NCBI RefSeq assembly: GCF_030463565.1
Contig: NC_134643.1
Coordinates: forward strand, 214,758,583 to 214,822,582
Source of the DNA: Pelecanus crispus
Lineage: Eukaryota; Chordata; Aves; Pelecaniformes; Pelecanidae
Length of the DNA: 64,000 bases
Direction: 5' to 3'
This document shows, one piece after another, positions 1 to 12,732 of this stretch; within the stretch, counting starts at the first letter, position 1, and every line of letters begins with the position of its first letter. The notes beneath the pieces are model-generated. The model had not been told where the DNA came from and made no database searches. It worked only from the letters and a program-made list of their open reading frames with translations. The position numbers were made by a program, and so were the translations under genes.

Positions 1-2559
1 ATTGTCTAAGGCCTAGCAGTTTTGTTTTAGCTTTTATGGCTTAAGACAACCTGATACTGAGATGCCAAAGCATCCCCAAAACAAAGCATTCTTGGACAAC
101 CGGTAATATTGGGGAAGGGAAGAAATAAGCTGCCAAAAATGTCACACTTTTGTGCTGTTTTCTGTTGCTTTTGACTAATTTTTAAGAGCACAAAATGTTG
201 ATATTTATAGCTTTATTTTGTATTGCATTTAATGAACCAGTGAAGTGCCTAAAGAGATGCTTAAATTTACCCGGTAGGATGCAAGTTGTCACTGCTCAAC
301 TTCTGTCTGTTGGTTTGGACTTTTCATATTCCTTTCAGGAGGGTGACCTTTTTTTCTGCTGCATACATTCAAAACTAACTGGGTAGGTTTATTTTTAATG
401 TTCCATTGGATTGTAGAAGTTAATACAAGAATTTTTTCCATTGGTAATTGCAGAATAGTTTAGAAAGTACTATCAGTCATATTTTAACTCTTTTCATTGA
501 CAAAATCATGGACCAGTACGCTACTAAAGTTAGTTTTTTCTTTTCTTCCCTTTTCCTGATACCTTGCTGTGACTTCGCATGTTGGTTTTTTCGCTTTATC
601 TATCTGTTCCAGATTGGAAAGCTAAATGATTGTACACTTTTCTGCACTTTCAGACTGCAGACTCTGCATGTGAAAACCTTTCGAGGAAGAAATCAGTAAT
701 TATTTTTTTTTAATGTAATGTTGGCTATTTAGAAAACTACCCAGTAGACAGCACTGGACTCTATTCTAGAGAGACCATTGGGTAAAACATCAGATTTATT
801 TATCTTGTATAGCTAACTGCAAAGATTTCTCAGAATTGTTGAGATGCTCATATGTATGAACTTAGATTAACTTTCTAAGTTGTTATGATCCTTTTTCCTC
901 CCTCGTGTGACTGTAGTGGCCATAACTCATGGCTTTTGTGCATAAAACAGTTCTGCTGAGAGAAGTTTTCATGCAATACTTTTGCTTTTTTCAAGTGATA
1001 GAAACTGTACAGTACTACTTCAAAATCCTTTGCTTTGAAAAGTCAAGTAGTTCTCAAGAAGCACAGTTGAGCTCTGGAAAGGAGGTGAAACTGGATTTGG
1101 GTAACTAATATGAGGGCTTAGTTTCCCTTCAGAAATGCAGACTCTTAGAGTAGGTTGAGTTTTACGTTTGGAAACGTGAGTGCCTTTACTTCTTTCCTTT
1201 TGAAATACACTTGCCAGCTCAAACGCCTTCGGAGCAAAGTACATGAGCAGATTTCAAATATGGAAACCATAAATGGATTGCTTCATAAAATTTGTAGTAA
1301 GCCAGTGATTTCTCTATTTATTTTTTTTTTTAAGGTGCCATATCAAGTCACATATGGCCTGCAAGACATTCCACTGTAGGAAATGTCATTGTACAACTAG
1401 TTTGCTATTTCTCTTTTTTTTTTAACATTAAATGCAAACTTGAAACTTCTGGAAATGTTTTCCACGTGGCATTTTTTTTTCAAAGTATTGCATTTACAGT
1501 GTAACAACTTATAGCCTAGTTTTTGTACTCAAATTTATGATTTTTAATAGGTGTTTGTTCAGAATAGGTGTTTAAAGTCAGACAACTCTACCATACACTT
1601 TACGCACGCTTTAGGCTCACACTGTGCCAAATTTTAATGTGCAGGCGTTCTTGGATTTTTTGCATTTTTAAAGCACTCATGAATGTGAATCTTCACACTT
1701 TGTTCATTAATATTATTCTTAAGAGTACCATAATTGTTGGAAGTGTAGATACTCTCCCTCTGTGTTCCTTTATTGGAATTGATATTTACCAGCATTAATG
1801 TTAGTCCACAAAACCCAGCTGTGACCAACATAAAAACAAAGTGTGCAGTGTCCTGTCTACTAAGAGAGAGCTTGGTAGGTACAAATTAACCAGCTAGCAC
1901 AGGGAATGCTGTAGGTAGGGAACAGAGCTTCTGAGCATGGACAGCTGCTTTATCAGTGCAGAATCTCTTCAAAATGTGTGTTATGATAGAGTACATTCTT
2001 GCTGAAATTGCTCCTTTTTTTTGGTAATGAAGAGAAGTGAAAAAGGTTGGAGATTGGAGAAGGCCGATGGGAGAAAGCATTTGCATTTCCCAAAACACTC
2101 TGCCTGCAGCTGAACATCACAAGAGTGCCATCACACAGGAACAGAAACCATTTTAAACTAGGGTACAGTTTGTGCAGGTAGCCACTAAAGCTAGGGTTGT
2201 CATCTCCTGTGAGAATTTTGGTGAGCTGTAGATGGATTTATTTTCATCAAGACTGAACTGAAACATATATTCTTTGTCCTAAAGCCTTCATTAAAATGAA
2301 AAGGATGTACTTTCAGCTTTAAGAGTTAAAGAATTGCCACTGTCAGCTCTTCCTATCTATTAAAAAACCTTTAAGGACAGGAAAATCAGTGATTGTAAAC
2401 AACTATAAATGTAGGTCTCTATAAATTTAGAACAGATCAGAAAGAACAAAAAGGAAACATTTTGCTTCTCTGTTACTTGAGTGCAGCAGGTCAAAGCACC
2501 AGATTCTTCGAAAGTATTTTTGTTTGTAGTGAGGCTGATAGATGTTTTCATGCGATTTG

Positions 2560-2720
2560 GGAAAAGCAGCTAGTTGCCTAAATTTCAATGGGAATTTAAG
2601 CACTTAGGCACTTAGCAAAATCCTACAAGGTGCCCACTTGCATTTTTGAGTCAGATTTTTAAAGACACTTAGTCACCTAAATTCAATAGAATAAAAGCAG
2701 TTTCCATAGAGATTAAAGGA
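2560..2720. repeat. Possible old interspersed repeat fragment
   Basis: The stretch holds several diverged copies of a CCTAAATT-CAATGG/A type motif and CACTTAGGCACTTAG-like words, in both direct and inverted arrangement. Decayed interspersed repeats in birds and turtles often have this texture. I cannot name the family and no boundaries are visible. Confidence 0.2.
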
Positions 2721-5649
2721 ATAATGTGTAGCAGATCCATGTGATTTGCAGCAATTGTTAATGAAATGGGTTGTTTTGGGGACTTAATATAGGCTTAGAG
2801 AAATCTTTCCCAAAGCAGTTAAACTGTAAGCTGCTGCTCTTGCAGAACAGGTTCTCAGTGTTTCTCATGCATGTGTGTTTTCCATGAACATAGGCACGCA
2901 TTTCAGGCTCATGTTCCAGAGCTTGGACTCTCTTTTTAGAAGAGGTGGATTATTTAACCTCTACTTGTAGGAAAGATTTATTGGCAGTAGCAAGTGGATA
3001 GCTTGTGCTGGGACTAAAAAGTTTTGGCCAGAAAGAAATTACTCCAGATCTTCTTGATTTCAAGTGATGTCCTTTCAGTTACTTTCCTTAGAGGTTTGGA
3101 TCCTTCTCCCATAAATGAGGGGTGATATTGCACAAAATGGAGGGAGAGGGGAGTGGATTCATTGTAAATGAACTTTCCCAGAGCTGATCTGAATATAAGG
3201 CTGTAAGAATTGGTTTGCCATTAGCAATCATTCCAACAGCTGGACAAAAATGTCAGTTTTCACTATCTGAACTTCAGATTTAGTCTCCCTAATGTCCCCC
3301 AGCACTGTGTCTGTCTGAAGAGATGCATCCACCAGCTTTTCCACATTTGGGAATTGTAAATGAAAATTTTTGTCTCCAAATGAAAATGAATTTAGCATTT
3401 CATACCTACTGCATAGATCACAGGTGTGGGAGATGGAGAGAGCACAGTAGTATGAGGAAACTTTAGGAGCATCTTGATCAGTGTTAATTTATCCCTTAGT
3501 GCACATTTCCTGGCATGCGGTCATGCTGCTGCTCCCCTAACACACGTCATGTCTCTCTTGCAGACATTTAATCCTGCTGCTGCTCACCAGGGGCAAAAAA
3601 TTGTCATTTTCCAGCCTGCCACCACCACCACCCTGCATCAAGTGCTTCCTGTCCTCCCAGCTCACAGCCCCTAGCAGTCATGCAGGGACGACCTCCTAGC
3701 CTTAGCCTTGTAAAACAGCGCTAGGTTCCTATATCACCGTTTGCTATTGAGTTCAGCGGGTCTTTCTCATGTTCGGGAACACTTAATTGCCGTATTAGGT
3801 TATTTCTGGACGGGAAAATACTAAATCTGGTTCGAAAGGATGACACTCAGTACTTGCTTACAACATTTAGGTAGCATTTGCCAGTAGCGTGTCAGATCCC
3901 ATCTCTGGAGTTACAGTAATAATCCAGTGGATCCACGAAGGAGACACTTTCTTTGGCAAAACTCCCCATGCTTGAGCTGTTCAGCCGTGCAGGTTTCTTT
4001 GAGGGACATCTAACGGGGGATTTAAGGTCCTCTTGTGCCAGGCAGGCTTACAGGGCCATTGGGTCGGCAGCTCCTCGGGTGCCTTGCAGCCAGGCAGACT
4101 GTGGCCGGCCTCTGGAACAAGTGGGTTTGGGTTTTTCACTTATCTATGGGATAAATCCAAGTGCACGCCATGGAGTGGCTGCTGGAGACGTAGGCAGGGT
4201 TGGGTGTTCCTACAGGTACTGAGTATCATCAGGGCTCGTGGAAAATGGAAATCTGAATTCTGCTCTCGTTCCCGACAGTAGTTAGAGGTGGTATCGAAGA
4301 TGCCAGTTAATATACTAATTGTGGGGAGCAAGCCACGCTGTCAGCGTCGGCAGGTACAGACCACAGGAGCTCTTGAGGGGACACAACAGCGCAGGAGGAG
4401 TTGACATGTTAGTCAGTTGAAGAAACTTCACCGATGTGTCCGAGAGGTTCTTGTGTGTGTCTGTGCGTAGGGGAGGTGGTGGGAGATGCCTCCTTCCGAG
4501 GTGTCCAAGGGCTTCTGTAGGATGAGAGCTGGGACCCTTTCCTTACTCCATGGATGGAGCAGGGGAAGGGAACCATTCACTTCTGCCCAAGAAAAATGTG
4601 CCGCTGTTGAACTACATTTTCTTGCCCCCATCAGCCCTTTGAAGGGAGTTTTCAGACAAAATGGGTGAATCACCAAGCACTGTGTCTCCGGCTGAGGGGT
4701 CTGGGGGGCAGTGACAGCAGCAGGTCCAAACACGCACGGTTCAAAACTCTTTCTCATTCCCTGCTTCACGCCCATGTCGTGCCACCAGACCCAGACCTCT
4801 TCCCTCCAACCCGGCTGCCATGTGCCTGGGTGGCTGCAGGAGCAGCCCGCTTGAGGTGGTGGGAGATGCGGCCACTTTTAGGGGAAAAATACTAATAATT
4901 AGGCTACAGCCCTTGGACTCTGCAAGGCGACGCAGTCAGAAATCTTTTCACGACCGTGACTGGAACTGGATATAAACTGTAGCTTAAAAAAATAGGAATT
5001 TTGTAAACTTGAAATCTCTCAGTTTTACCCTTTTCTCCTTTTGCTGGAAAGCCACACGATGAATGTATATGCTTTATCTTTCTATCCGACATAACTGAAA
5101 ATAAGACTGCCAACTCCTTGTTTTGTATTAGCTTTTTTTTAAAAAAAGAAAAGTTTGTGAGCAATATATGTAGCATGCTGTGAACGTCTGTTTTGATCTT
5201 TATAGTTACTCTTTAATCCATCAGTATTAACACCAGTTCTTTTTTGTGTTCCCCTTGGTACTTCGTATGCAGTGTAAGCAGAAGCTGTGATAGGCTTTGC
5301 AGTCCTGTGCCGTGTTACTGTAACTCCTTGATTTTTTAGGAAGCACCTGACTGTGGGCCACCCTGGGGCAGGCAGCGTGCCCGTACACGACTGCCACTTT
5401 TCAGTCTCTTGTACTATGTATAGTTTTAAGTAGAATAAGCTTTTTAACAAAATATTGATGCGGTTTATGAGTCACGCAGGCTGCAAGTGTCTGGTGTGTG
5501 AGAGTCTTTGTATTTATAGTTGTTGGGGTTTGGTTTTTTGTTTTGGTTTTGTTTTTTTTTTAATTCATAAAGTAGCAAACTTGATAAACATAGCCACTTT
5601 AAACTGCTCTTGCTAAACAGACCCTGCTGTAGATAAAATACCACTGTAG

Positions 5650-6450
5650 ATACAGGGAGGTGCACCGGCAGACCTCTCTCAACCATGGGTAAGCTGAGCC
5701 CTCCTCTGCGAAAAGCACGGTCCGAGCTGCGCGGCTGCCCTGTGTTCGGCCGCATTTGGACCCAAATGCCGGGAAGGCCGGGATCTGGCGTGTGTTTCAG
5801 CCCCCCGTGCCCATTAGCCTGCCACTGGCTGCACCCCGGGGTCTACTCGCCGGTTCACGGGGGGAAACAAGAGTCTTGCCGGTGTGGGAGGGCTGGACAA
5901 CCAGCCGCTGGACCGAAAATACGGGCACGGTGTTTCTGCAGCCGAAAAGCTTCCAAGCCTCTCTCGAGTGCAAAAATTAGCCCTTGATTTGCTGTCTGCA
6001 GAGCCCGGCATGTCGGGGGTAAGAAGCGGCATTGGCTCCCCATTGGCGGCTGTAGGTCTGAGCCCCCTTGCCCGCCGGCTGGGGCGGCGGGCAGGGCAGG
6101 CAGGGCAGTGCCCGGGGAGGTGGCGTTCCCTTGCATCTCCCACCTCTCACCCTCTGGACGGGGGTAAATTGTACCCAGCCCCAGCCCGGCAGCTCTCAGC
6201 TTCTTGCCTCCTCCTGCCGCGGCTGCGCAGGTGTTTCAGGATGGAGGATTAAGGACAAAGCTCTGATCCTGCTGCTCGCCCCCAGCTCCACGAAGCGGGG
6301 ACGCGCGGTAGCTCTGTGGGTGCCCCGGTCCCTCAGCATCCCGCGGGCGGGGGGCACGTCGCCTGTCCTGCCTCCCGGGCCACCACCTGCCCCGAGCTCC
6401 GGAGACACGCCACAGGCTCCATGCTTTCGCAGGAGGTTTGCCTGCAAGGT
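5650..6450. other. GC- and CpG-rich block without a recognised gene
   Basis: Base composition switches abruptly from AT-rich flanks to GC-rich sequence with many CpG dinucleotides, for example around 5700-5760 and 6060-6120. Several overlapping open frames exist on both strands (the longest is 188 codons at 6068-6634, plus), but none resembles a known protein and their length is expected from a low stop-codon density. It could be an orphan CpG island, a promoter of a noncoding RNA, or simply GC-rich intergenic DNA. It is followed at 6499-6610 by G/T-rich tracts with long T runs. Confidence 0.35.
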
Positions 6451-6892
6451 GAGGCAGCTGCTAGGAGCTCACTGTGGGTTTCCACAGCAGCTTTTATCTT
6501 TTTTTTTTTTTTTCTGTTGTTGCTGGTTGGGGTTTTTTTTGAGTTGGTTTGGGTTTTTTTTTTTTCCCAGAGGACAGACTGACCTAGCGGGATGGATTTT
6601 TTTTTTTTTGTCTGTCACTTTTGTTAGTTTTTAAGTTACCCGACTTGAACTTATCTGAACAGATGCAGAAGGAACTCTTTTTTGTGTGTGTGTGAGTTAA
6701 GAGACAAAAACGCATTTTTAAACAAAGGAATCGTGTATTAACATTTTAACAGCAATTCATAAATCTGCACTTTTTATGAGGTTTTGAAAAATCTATTTAT
6801 AGGTACGGAACAATGGGGTTTGTTTAAAACTGTATCGCATTTATACTTGCTGAAATTACTTTCATTGTTATCAGTAGGAATTTCATTGGTTA

Positions 6893-6898
6893 AATAAA
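6893..6898 (+). promoter_or_regulatory. Candidate poly(A) signal AATAAA (plus strand)
   Basis: A canonical AATAAA sits at the end of a long AT-rich gene-free stretch and is followed within about 80 bases by G/T-rich sequence. It is a candidate end for the proposed SESN3 3' UTR. No transcript evidence is available and single AATAAA words occur by chance. Confidence 0.25.
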
Positions 6899-7802
6899 AT
6901 GGATAAAACCTGTCTCCTCTTCGAGCCGTCATTTGCCACATGCTGGGGAACGTGTCTCTGGACCAGAGCATCCTGTGTTTTGGGACGAGATCCAGACCTG
7001 GAAGTGTCCTTCCCCTCCATGCCGTTGTCCTGGTTTTTAATTTATGTGTTATTTAATATAGAGATTATTTATACATATAGACAAAAAATCTATTTCATCT
7101 ATGTGAACATAGGTCCTGAGAAATGTATAGTTTGCTATAGGGGATGTCTTTTAAACAGGGAGTTGTCAGCGATGAGGGATGGGGTAGTGGGCACCATGAT
7201 GTTCGCTCTTGATACGGGGCTGGTCACCTTCCCCTTCGAAATTTGTTCTGTGAAAGCCACAGGCAGTGGGATGCACCACGGAGCTGCTCCCTCTTCCAGG
7301 GAGCCCTGAGCGAGTCCCAGCGCAGAAGTGGGTGGGAGCCATAGAAGTACGAAGAAGAAGGAGAGCGGTAATGTGTGCCGAGGGTGCTGGCTCAGGGCAA
7401 TGCCAAGCTTGCCTAGCAGCCGAATTGCCCCCAAAGCCCCCGCAGTCCTGCCGTCTGCCCCGTCCAGCCCCCGGGCAAGAGTGGCATGGTGCTGAGGCAC
7501 CACCAAGGGGTTTGTCCTGGGAGAGACGCTCGTCTCCCCTCCAAAGAGACAAAACTAGTTCACGTAAGCTGTGGACCTGGGGTGTTTTGGGTGTATCTTA
7601 CCCTCCAGCTGCTGGATGCTCAGCTGGCCTGTCCCTGCAATGGAAGTAACCCCAAGAAAAGGTAAAAGCCCATTTCCAGTTCTGTTAGAGGTCGTGTGTG
7701 CCCCAAGGAGGGCTGTGACCGAGAGCTGCCACAGCACAGCCATACCTACCAGCATCTCCGGCTGGTTCAGCTTCATCCTGCCCTGAAAAATGTATTTATC
7801 AC

Positions 7803-7824
7803 AATAAAAAAAAAAAAAAAAAAA
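7803..7824 (+). repeat. AATAAA running into a 19-base A run
   Basis: An AATAAA word merges directly into an uninterrupted A tract (7806-7824). This can be the tail of a retroposed sequence or a second candidate poly(A) site. No flanking target-site duplication was found by eye. Confidence 0.3.
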
Positions 7825-8080
7825 GTAGATCTGTAAATGTATGAAATGCTTATTCATTTGCTTTCAGTGGGAGTTCCAAAATACTGAAAATACTTACCCT
7901 CTCGGGTCCAGGCAGAGCTTCCCGTCCCCTTACGGTGCTGCAGCTGTCACCTCCGGGCGCCGGTGCAGCACCGGACTGGGGAGAGGGCGACCGTATCGCC
8001 AGCACTGTCATGAAAAAGATAAAAAAACTTGCAATATTCCTCAAAGCCAAGGGCTGCTGTGGAGTTTCCTGTGGAGTTCG

Positions 8081-8200
8081 GGACATGGTTTAGTCTAGTG
8101 TACCCTTGATTGGTTTAGAGTGGACTTGGTAGTGTAGGTTAATGGTTGGACTGGATGATCTTAAAGGTCTTTTCCAACCTAAACGATTCTATGATTCTAT
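8081..8200 (+). mobile_element. CR1 LINE 3' end, sense on plus strand
   Basis: The block contains the diagnostic avian CR1 3' terminus. A GGTTGGACTGGATGATCTTA-type segment at 8143-8162 is followed by an AGGTCTTTTCCAACCT core and two ATTCTATG-like octamers at the very end. CR1 copies are usually 5'-truncated and carry this short 3' UTR with octamer repeats instead of a poly(A) tail. Only about 120 bases are present, so the copy is strongly 5'-truncated and non-autonomous. The good match to the 3' consensus suggests a fairly young bird-lineage subfamily and is the best species-level clue in the window. Confidence 0.87.
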
Positions 8201-8910
8201 TCTAAAGGTCCCACAGAACAGGCGAGCAGCCGGGAAGGACGGTGCCCTCCCCTCGGCGAGCCCAGCCCTGATTTTGGTCCCTGCACCTTCACCCAGCGCA
8301 TGGTGCGGGTGCTCAGACGGGGCGAGCCAGCGCGGGCGGAGGACGGCCCCGCTGCCCGGGCACCCCGGGCCTGCCCTGCACCCTGTCCTCACCTCTCCGC
8401 CGGTCCCCCCCAGGGAAGCCAAAGCCAAAAAACATTTGTGGTGTGTTGGCGATTCTCCAGGCCTTCGCCCTGACCATCCTCACCATCATCCCCTGGGCCG
8501 CTGCGGCTCTGCTGCCATCTAGCCGCGCGCCCGCAGCCCTGGAGCCCAGCCCGTGGCCAGGGAAAACCAAGAGACCGAAAGCCCCGACCCTGAGCCCCGC
8601 CACGTCCCTCCCCAGCCTCATGGAGCACGGGGAGACACCCCGGTGTGCCCCACGACTGGCATCACGGGGAGCACGGCCACCCCCCGCCTCCCGGACGGAG
8701 CCGAAAAGCCACGAGCAGCGGCAGGGTGGCCGGCAGCAGGGCTGTGCCACCGTAGGCGGGGACCAGGTGCCTGCTCGTGGCTCGAGCGAGCCCGCAGCCG
8801 GAGGCTTGGATTGCAGCTTGTGCTGGGGTCCCCTTGGCCTCTTCCCAGCATCGCCTCGGGCTCCTCATGCCATGGCACTGCGAAGAAATGGTGACCGGCC
8901 CCGGACCCCC
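8201..8910. other. GC- and CpG-rich gene-free block
   Basis: This is a second GC-rich, CpG-containing stretch directly after the CR1 end. Long open frames run through it on both strands in overlapping phases (157 codons at 8443-8916 plus, 145 codons at 8750-8313 minus), which is typical of GC-rich noncoding DNA. None has a recognisable domain. An orphan CpG island or lncRNA promoter is possible. Confidence 0.3.
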
Positions 8911-8924
8911 GTATAGGGCAACTA

Positions 8925-9300
8925 GTGAATCCTCTCTACCAAGCGTTTGCATTAATTGCTGCTCAAGCGCACCCACCAGCACGTGGCTCGATTTCAACGC
9001 TGCACACTAAATTAGCCCAAATTATAGGCCACGTGGGAGCACGCGAACTCCTCCCAATAACTTATCATTTGATCATGATGGAGCAATTTGGTGAGGCACC
9101 TGGACAGCAAAGCAGAGGCTCTATAAATCCAAGCTAGAATTATAGATGTTATAAATAACATCACTGATCATGCTAATGAGCTCCTGTAAATATCGTTGAT
9201 TTTTTGCAAGCTTTTCAATGTATAAAAGAAGATAACCACTGGATTTGTATTTCCTGCTAAATTAAAACCTACCCTCTGTATCCTCCACATGTGCTTTTTG
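8925..9300. promoter_or_regulatory. AT-rich candidate conserved noncoding element
   Basis: Directly after the GC-rich block, composition changes to AT-rich sequence dense in transcription-factor-like words. These include TTAATTGC, a CACGTG E-box at 9031-9036, two TTATAAAT-like words and ATGCTAATGAG (POU/homeodomain-like). Such clustering in a sharply bounded island is typical of conserved developmental enhancers. Conservation itself cannot be judged from one sequence. Confidence 0.25.
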
Positions 9301-12300
9301 TCCTCAGGCTTCCTCCAGGCCCTTGGAGCAAAACTTGAACGTTTCTGACCTGCAGGAAAGTGCTTTTGCAGAAGGGAAGCCCTCCTTCTCCTGCCTGGGG
9401 CTGGTGTTTGGAGTATCAGTATGTCCAGGGAACAAAACATTGCCAACAACCGGATACAGAAAATAACAACAAAACGCGATTTCAGCCAAAACCGAAGTGG
9501 TTTAGCAGTCATGACCTGCAACATTCAGCGCTGACGTGCCCAGGAATGAGTTCGCCCGCAGCTTGCTGCTGCAGCGTGCGACCCCACAGAGGAGGGTTTA
9601 GCTTCAGCCCAGACCACCTCTCCCATGTTGTCCCCATGGCCCGGTGTCTCTCGTGATGCGCTGAAAGCAGCAGGAGGAGCAGAGCTGGGCTGGGGAGATG
9701 ATGCTGCCTGAATACAGACTTTTAATTTGTCTTGCTAAATTACCTAGCTGATCTCTCTCGGCTTCCTCTGCAATGGGTGGAGGGATGGGGAGACTCCAGC
9801 AGAGGACGACACTGGCCCTGAACCATCTCCTGGGGAGCTGATCCGCCCCCACCCTCCACGTCAGGGTGGGTTGCAGCGTTCAGATCGCGGAACATTAAAC
9901 TCCAGCTCACATCTGCAATACAGCACAGAGATACCAAAAAGATCAGCTGAAAACTTTTTTTATTAGATTTAAGCTAACCCCCTAGGTTTTTTCTTTCAGT
10001 TTTCCTGCTGAAAATGAAAAACAGAACAAGAAAAATGCAGGGTTTGCAAAAAACAGGAACAGAAGCAGCTCCGCTGGAGACATTCTTACCGGCTCTAATT
10101 AGTAGACCTGAGTGCAAATCCCCACAACTGCAGAGATGCAGAGCCTCAGCGCTGTCCCCCCGGCAGTCCCAGCAGCGCCGGCAGGGCACGCTGCAGGAAT
10201 GTGCTCGGTGCTGAGCACCCGCATCTGCTCACGGCTGGGAAGGGGTGCTGCAGAAAGAGTGCGACTTTGGACACGCTCTTGAGAGAAATAAAGGACAGGT
10301 ACCAGGTTCCCAGATACATCCCGCTCCACCAAACCCCGCTCTGATTGGGCTTGGGGGGGACGATCTGCAGCATTACAGGATGTGGGGATGGACAAAACTA
10401 TCCTCCATCGCTGAAGCCCGAGTGCCTGATCCCTGGTCCTTGATGGCACCCGGCATCTGAGTTGTCACCCTTTCTCCTTTACTGTCTACTGGTGGGATGA
10501 TGAGACAACAGAGATCACCTGCATCTCTCTGACGCCAGGACACTAATTGTTACCATTCAGACCTCTTCTGCAGCCACCGGGCTCTGCGGTCTCGCAGATC
10601 CTTGAGAAGGCAGCCCCTTTGCTCCACATCAAATCACTCACCTCAGTTTTGCAGAGTGCAGTGGTTTTTTCAAGTGCAGGCTATCACCTCCAGTGCAAAG
10701 GTGTACAGTTACATCCCACAGATGCCTGAGGGTGAAGGATGCTCTCAGCCACCCCACAAATATGCATGTTTTCCGTCAACTCAAAAAATTGTGGGCCAAG
10801 TTCTTTGGGGGATGGGATCACCCCACACAGGTCAGGCCAACTCGTAGGCTTTGAGGCACACACGGTGGTTAATCCCATCTGTTGCAGCAGGACCACACAC
10901 AAACCCCACCACCTCCCGAATGCGGCTGGGAGTGCTGGGCATCGTTTCCAGCAACACTCAGGAGGCATCAGCCCCTGGTATCATTCCTACCTGCATGGAA
11001 GGACTTAAAGTCCCAAGAGCCTTCCAAGGGGCTGTGGGAAAGACCATCCCACCTGTACAATCATCTGGGTGACCCACGCCAATGGACACCTCAAAGATCT
11101 CCATGGGTGGGACAAGGCCCATCAGCCACCAACCCCAACTAAGCTTCATTGGCCCCAGCTTCAGGCATCCAGCTGAGGTGCCCAAGTGAAAGCCTAGTGA
11201 GATATTTATACTGAATGGAGGGAGTCCAGTGCCTGCAGGGAAGAGTTTTTAAATGCCCACACTTGGGTGGCATAAATCCAGATAGTGATGTCTCCCTAAG
11301 TCTATTGTATCATCCCTCTAGAGCTGCTCCACTCATCTCAGCAGCTTGTTGGTGTCAGGAACAAGCAGAGACCTTCTCAGCCATTACTGTTCACTATTTA
11401 GCTACCAGCCACTTGGTTTGAAACTCCCCATCCATCTGCTGCTCTCCTCCCACCAGCAAGGAGCTCCCATGGTTCCTCCCCTGCCCGCTAGCATCATCCT
11501 GCCCGCCTGCTGCAGCTCCTGGCTTTGCTCGATAACCATCTTCTGCCAGCAGACACTGGGAGGTTTGACAAAATTGTCAATATCACAGCACTAAACACGC
11601 AGCGATGTCTGCTCCAAATGTCCATTCTCCACCACGTTAAATTAGTTTAAAACATTGAGTTATTAATAAAGATGATACTGCAGAGGAATTTGAAGCCCCT
11701 GCTTCAGCTTTGCCGGCAACTTTGCTGCTGTCTCAGTGGAAAATGGCTTCTACCTCCCAGGAAAACGGTCACAATTTCAGTATTTTTGGAAAGGAAACAG
11801 GTTTTTTCCCCCTTACAACTGTGAGAAAATGAAACATAAGCTAAGATGAGCCATGGCTGCAAGGGCACTCCTCTGAGATGAAGACAGGCACGTTCACCCA
11901 GGCCTGGCTTTAGGCAGGAGCGGGTGCTGAATGTCCATGTCCAAACCTCTAGTCCAGACCCTGGGCTGCTCTTGGATAATTCTGGTCCTTGTTCCAGCCT
12001 GGACCTGGAAAAACTTTTCCACTAAAAATGGCAAATTGCCATGAAAAAGAACCATGTTCGATAAATCAGCCTGTTCTGACAGGATATATTTCCTTGGAGA
12101 TTTTCCAACCAGCTGTAACACTAACACCGCTGGAAAGCCCACAGGCCTTTCTGCTTGGCTGGAAACACCAGTTCTGTGGAAATCAATGGCAGATGTTACC
12201 CAGTGTGAGATCCATTCCCAAATCGAAGTTAAGTCAAGTCCAACAGCCTGGGAGACTGTGCAGCGAAGAGAAATCGTCCTGTGCCGAACCCACGGGATCG

Positions 12301-12732
12301 CAACCTAGCTAACACGCACACCCTAGACACACCTCACGCTCCTTGCTCCCGGGCAATCCTTCCTGGCCAAACAAGTTAAACTGGTATTTATTTTCCAATA
12401 CTTTTTCCATTTTCCGGCACTGACTAAGCTGGAGAGAGCATCTGTGAACAAGCATGGTTCAGTTCCCTGCCAAACTGGAGCAGCTCCCTGGCTGGAGGGA
12501 GGTACGGAGCCAGTGATGGAACTCCACGCAGAGGTGAGCACCTCCGAAACGTGCAATGGCAGCAGAGGTGTGACCCAAAGGACCTGAGCCCATGGGTGTG
12601 ACCGAGGGGCTGCCGGGGTTGCTGAGTCCCTCTGCCGTTATCAGTGCCCAGCCTCAGGGTGCAACAGAGACAAGGATCACCTCAAGGTGCACAGAGAACC
12701 CTGTGCCGAAGTGCTGGGTGATCTGGATGTGG
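9301..12732. other. Intergenic DNA, nothing recognised
   Basis: I see no coding exon, RNA gene or clear repeat here. Open frames are short, overlap in several phases and resemble nothing known. Composition is mixed, with moderate GC. Confidence 0.5.

Larger units (their letters stand above)
1..6900 (+). other. Gene-free T-rich DNA, possible SESN3 3' UTR or downstream flank
   Basis: No open frame here resembles a known protein, and the C-terminus of a sestrin is not encoded. The stretch is rich in T runs and short AT-rich motifs, as in long vertebrate 3' UTRs, up to a GC-rich block near 5.65 kb. In human and other vertebrates SESN3 lies next to ENDOD1, pointing toward it, and has a very long 3' UTR. 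That would place SESN3 on the plus strand to the left of this window, with its 3' UTR running in. This is inference from gene order only; it could equally be plain intergenic DNA. Confidence 0.3.

Noticed and set aside
6068-6634. 188-codon plus-strand frame
   Set aside because: It runs through a GC-rich block and ends in Phe runs encoded by poly-T tracts; it has no domain and overlaps other frames.
8313-8997. Overlapping 113- to 157-codon frames on both strands
   Set aside because: Several phases are open at once, as expected from high GC; no homology is recognised.
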